From: Planotetraspora thailandica
GTDB taxonomy: Bacteria > Actinomycetota > Actinomycetes > Streptosporangiales > Streptosporangiaceae
Direction of reading: 5' to 3'
NCBI RefSeq assembly: GCF_016863335.1
Contig: NZ_BOOR01000069.1
Span: 1 to 64,000, forward strand
Length of the DNA: 64,000 nt
The notes under the pieces are model-generated. The model searched no databases. It saw only the letters and a list, made by a program, of their open reading frames with translations, and had not been told where the DNA came from. The translations under genes and the position numbers were made by a program. Shown here piece by piece: positions 61,456 through 64,000 of this stretch (position 1 is its first letter; every line of letters starts with the position of its first letter).

Positions 61456-61642
61456 GGGCCGGCAACCCTGCCGCCCGGGGCGCGCGTGGCCGTGCGCGCG
61501 GGATCGGTGCGCAGGCGTGTCATCGGCGACGTCCCCTCGGTCGTGCCTGCCGCCGTGAACGTCACTCCGTGTGGTGGCGTGGCGGATAGGTCGAGCTCAC
61601 CTTGGCGATAGCCCGAACGGAACGGCCGAAAACCTCGTCACC

Positions 61643-62113
61643 TCATGGCGTCCCCGCTCGCCGTGCGGCGAGCACGACCTCGGTCATCGTGGCGAGAAAC
61701 CGGTGCACCGTCGCGAGTTCCTCCTCGGAGAACGACCGCATCGCCGTGACCAGCTCCGTGATCAGCGGACCGAAGAACGCCCATCCCAGGGCGACCGCCT
61801 GATCCCCGACGACGAGCAGGACCCGTCTGCGGTCCTGTGTGTCCCGGACCCGGCGGATGTGTCCCGCCTTCTCCAGCCGGTCGACGAGGCCGGTGGTCGA
61901 GGCGGACTGAAGGCCCATCTGCTCGCCGAGCCAGCCGGGTGTCGCACTGATCCCCGCCCGCGCGGCGTCGAGGAGATGGATCAGGGCGCGCAAATCTGTG
62001 GGGTGCAACAGGTGCGTGGCCGCGAAGTCCGCTCCGACCAGGTCGAACTCCACCGTGAGGGTGCGCAGGAGATGGACGAGACGCATGCCCGGGTCCTGGT
62101 CGTCGATGTCCAT
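61643..62113 (-). CDS. MarR-family transcriptional regulator
   Basis: 156 residues. Winged helix at about 55-110: LHPTDLRALIHLLDAARAG, GWLGEQMGLQSASTTGLVDRLEKAGHIRRVRDTQDRRRVLL (wing with DxRD-like RDTQDRR). Dimerisation helices at both ends. Divergent from an alpha/beta hydrolase gene across 74 bases containing a palindrome, the standard arrangement for MarR autoregulation and repression of the neighbour. Confidence 0.92.
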   Translation of the reverse strand: MDIDDQDPGMRLVHLLRTLTVEFDLVGADFAATHLLHPTDLRALIHLLDAARAGISATPGWLGEQMGLQSASTTGLVDRLEKAGHIRRVRDTQDRRRVLLVVGDQAVALGWAFFGPLITELVTAMRSFSEEELATVHRFLATMTEVVLAARRAGTP

Positions 62114-62135
62114 CCGAAATTCCCTTGATGTCGAC

Positions 62136-62155
62136 TATCTCGTTAACCGAGAATA
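62136..62155. promoter_or_regulatory. Probable MarR operator
   Basis: TATCTCGTTAACCGAGAATA is an AT-centred, slightly imperfect palindrome in the 74-base gap between the MarR gene and the hydrolase gene; size and position are typical of MarR sites. Confidence 0.5.
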
Positions 62156-62187
62156 TTGTCCATCGTGACAACCGTACAAGGAGTCTC

Positions 62188-63042
62188 ATGACCCGGTCAT
62201 CGGGGGAGCCATCGGGGGAGTACGTCGCCGCCTACGACGCCGTCATGGCCCAATGGCCGGTCTCCGTCGAGCCGGTGGACGTGCCGTCGCCGTACGGCAC
62301 GACGCACGTCAACGTCTGCGGGCCGCGCGACAGCCGGCCGCTGGTCCTCCTGCACGGCGGCGGCGCGACGTCGGCCGTTTGGTTCGCCAATGTGGGACGG
62401 CTGAGCCTGGCGCATCGCGTCTACGCGGTCGACGTCATCGGGAGTCCCGGCCGCAGCGTCGCGGACGGCCGGCCCCTCGCCGACGTGGCCGGCCTCATGG
62501 ACTGGCTGGACACGCTGCTCGGCGCACTCGGGTTCGGCGACGTGGATCTCTGCGGCCACTCCTACGGCGGGTGGCTGGCCCTCACCTACGCGCTGCACGC
62601 GCCGGGCAGGGTGCGCAGGCTCGCGCTCGTCGACCCGACTAACTGCTTCGCCGGCATGGGGGCCCGATACCGCCTGCGGTCCGTACCCGTCGTCGCCAGG
62701 CCGAGTGCCGAGCGCGTGCGCGCACTGATCAGGTGGGAGACCGGCGGCATGCCCGTCGACCCGGCGTGGCTGAGACTGATGTGCCTGGGCGCGGAGTTCC
62801 CCGGCGCGAAGGTCGTCATGCCTCGCCGTCCCGCCCCGGGCCGGCTGCGGGCCTCGGCCGTTCCCACGCTGCTGCTCCTCGCGGAGAAGAGCAGGTCACA
62901 CGACATCCACACGGTGGCGGCCAACGCCCGCAGGGTCATGCCCCACGTGCTCACGGCCGTCCTGCCCGGCGTCTCGCACCACACCGTGCCGACCGAGCAT
63001 CCCGAGCACCTGAACCAGGGTCTGGCCGAGTTCCTCGGCTGA
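62188..63042 (+). CDS. Alpha/beta hydrolase
   Basis: 284 residues from the ATG with AAGGAG upstream. Oxyanion-hole motif LLHGGGATSAVW (about 54-65), nucleophile Ser125 in GHSYGG, acid in the LAEKSRSHD region, catalytic His in GVSHHTVPTEHPE near the end. Serine hydrolase acting on an ester, lactone or epoxide; unknown substrate. Probably repressed by the divergent MarR protein. Confidence 0.9.
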   Translation: MTRSSGEPSGEYVAAYDAVMAQWPVSVEPVDVPSPYGTTHVNVCGPRDSRPLVLLHGGGATSAVWFANVGRLSLAHRVYAVDVIGSPGRSVADGRPLADVAGLMDWLDTLLGALGFGDVDLCGHSYGGWLALTYALHAPGRVRRLALVDPTNCFAGMGARYRLRSVPVVARPSAERVRALIRWETGGMPVDPAWLRLMCLGAEFPGAKVVMPRRPAPGRLRASAVPTLLLLAEKSRSHDIHTVAANARRVMPHVLTAVLPGVSHHTVPTEHPEHLNQGLAEFLG

Positions 63043-63126
63043 GGCGTCAACCCGTCGCGGCCGCTGCGGAGCGCGTCTCATAGGCTTGGCCGGGTCGCCG
63101 GTCGCGCGGCCGTGAAGGGAACGGGC

Positions 63127-63870
63127 ATGGGTCGGTATTCACGTGTCGTGGTCAAGCTCAGCGGAGAAGCTCTCGCGGGGGACGCGGGCTGGGGAACGGA
63201 TCCGGCCAGCTTGGCGCAATTGGCCGACGAGATCCTTTCAGTTCACGAGCTCGGCATCGAAATCGCGGTCGTGATCGGAGGCGGCAACTACTTCCGCGGC
63301 CGGATGGCCGACGGCTGGGGCATCGGCAGGGCCGAGGCCGACAACATCGGCATGCTCGGCACGGTCATGAACGCGCTGATGTTGCGCGGCGTGCTGACCG
63401 CACGCTCGGAAACCGATGTGCGCGTGATGACCGCCATGCCCATGCAGAGCGTGGCCGAGCCGTTCATCCGGCTGCGCGCCGACCGGCATCTCCGCCGCGG
63501 GCTGATCGTGCTGCTCGCCGGCGGCATCGGCCAGCCATTTGTCACCACCGACTATCCCGCCGTCCAGCGAGCCCTTGAACTGGACGCCGACGCGCTGCTG
63601 GTGGCCAAGCGCGGCGTCGACGGGGTCTACGACAGCGACCCGAACCTCAATCCGGACGCGAAGCGCTACACCGACCTGACCTACAGGGAAGCGCTGGCGG
63701 CGGGGGTGCGGGTCATGGACGAGAGCGCCTTCGTGCTCGCCAACGAGCAGGGGCTCCTCATGCACGTGTTCGACGTGGCGGCGAGGGGGGCGATGCGCGC
63801 CATCTGCCAGGGCGAGGACGTCGGGACCGTGATCACCGCTGATGCCGCCGGAGCACGACCGGCTTCTTGA
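63127..63870 (+). CDS. pyrH: UMP kinase (PyrH) paralogue
   Basis: 247 residues from an ATG with GAAGGGA upstream; a GTG five codons before is open. Amino-acid-kinase fold of bacterial UMP kinases: VVVKLSGEALAGD, VIGGGNYFRGR, MLGTVMNALMLRGVL, LLAGGIGQPFVTTDYPAVQRALELDAD, GVDGVYDSDPNLNPDAKRYTDLTYREAL, GEDVGTVI. It converts UMP to UDP with ATP. The housekeeping pyrH normally sits with rpsB, tsf and frr; here none of these is near, and some family positions differ (LAGGIGQPF for the usual AAGTGNPFF), so it is likely an extra copy. Confidence 0.85.
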   Translation: MGRYSRVVVKLSGEALAGDAGWGTDPASLAQLADEILSVHELGIEIAVVIGGGNYFRGRMADGWGIGRAEADNIGMLGTVMNALMLRGVLTARSETDVRVMTAMPMQSVAEPFIRLRADRHLRRGLIVLLAGGIGQPFVTTDYPAVQRALELDADALLVAKRGVDGVYDSDPNLNPDAKRYTDLTYREALAAGVRVMDESAFVLANEQGLLMHVFDVAARGAMRAICQGEDVGTVITADAAGARPAS

Positions 63871-63950
63871 TCACGCAGGCGTTCGCTCCGCATAGTAGGA
63901 GTCACCTCTCGTACGGCGACGGGGTGACCCAGACGAAGGCGGTGTGGCGA

Positions 63951-64000
63951 ATGGCACGAACGGACGGGATCAGGCTCCGTGTTCTCATGGAGCCTCTGCA
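63951..64000 (+). CDS. Start of a gene running off the window
   Basis: An ATG at 63951 opens a frame reading MARTDGIRLRVLMEPL to the window end. The RLRVxxEP start is like N-termini of luciferase-like F420/flavin oxidoreductases, but 16 residues are too few for an assignment. Confidence 0.3.
   Translation, partial: MARTDGIRLRVLMEPL

Noticed and set aside
61456-61642. c-di-AMP (ydaO-type) riboswitch before the KimA-like gene
   Set aside because: None of the conserved blocks I know could be found in the leader by eye; a covariance search would be needed.

Overview
The window is a high-GC actinomycete chromosome segment. Evidence is the very strong G/C third-position bias, many GTG starts, ATGA/GTGA stop-start overlaps, SARP/AfsR, MmyB-type XRE and ROK regulators, and a nonribosomal peptide operon. 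Frequent CGTACGG words and the gene content would fit a filamentous genus such as those of Streptosporangiaceae, but the family is a guess. No rRNA, tRNA, CRISPR array or insertion sequence was recognised.

Layout. 1-7.5 kb: the end of an HNH protein, a YjbR-type protein, a degenerate M24 peptidase homologue, a stand-alone LigD-type polymerase, a tiny secreted peptide preceded by a strong hairpin, and a large AfsR-type regulator. 7.7-18.6 kb: a compact biosynthetic locus. One minus-strand operon carries an A-T-C-A-T-TE NRPS fused to an MFS exporter, a threonine-synthase-like PLP enzyme, a membrane desaturase and an SDR, next to an XRE regulator. 18.8-27.5 kb: secreted phosphoesterase-type enzymes (GDPD, PhoX-like, choice-of-anchor I) and a divergent pair of oxalate/formate-type MFS (with a 44-aa small subunit) and a YdeP-type molybdopterin oxidoreductase.

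27.6-38.3 kb: a NUDIX-like protein, an FAD monooxygenase, then a tightly overlapping six-gene operon (dehydrogenase, divergent PTPS, glycosyltransferase, methyltransferase, flippase-like membrane protein, RibD-type reductase) with a divergent CDP-alcohol phosphotransferase. This looks like a pathway to a modified, perhaps lipid-linked, pterin- or pyrimidine-derived compound. Next come a NuoF-ferredoxin fusion and a membrane cytochrome that look like a small electron-transfer complex. 38.6-43.7 kb: a divergent HsaA/HsaB-type two-component flavin monooxygenase, a PBP-type carboxypeptidase, and a low-GC insert holding a zinc-ribbon miniprotein, a membrane protein and a SAF-domain protein.

43.7-49.8 kb: an amino-acid ABC transporter, asparaginase and CutC in one operon under a divergent ROK regulator. 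50.3-59.6 kb: an aromatic-compound locus (IclR regulator, P450, ferredoxin reductase, a 71-aa unknown, Rieske oxygenase) divergent from a complete five-gene Liv-type ABC importer, with a perfect 21-bp palindrome between them. 59.6-64 kb: a KimA-like APC transporter, a MarR/alpha-beta hydrolase divergent pair, an isolated UMP-kinase paralogue and the start of one more gene.
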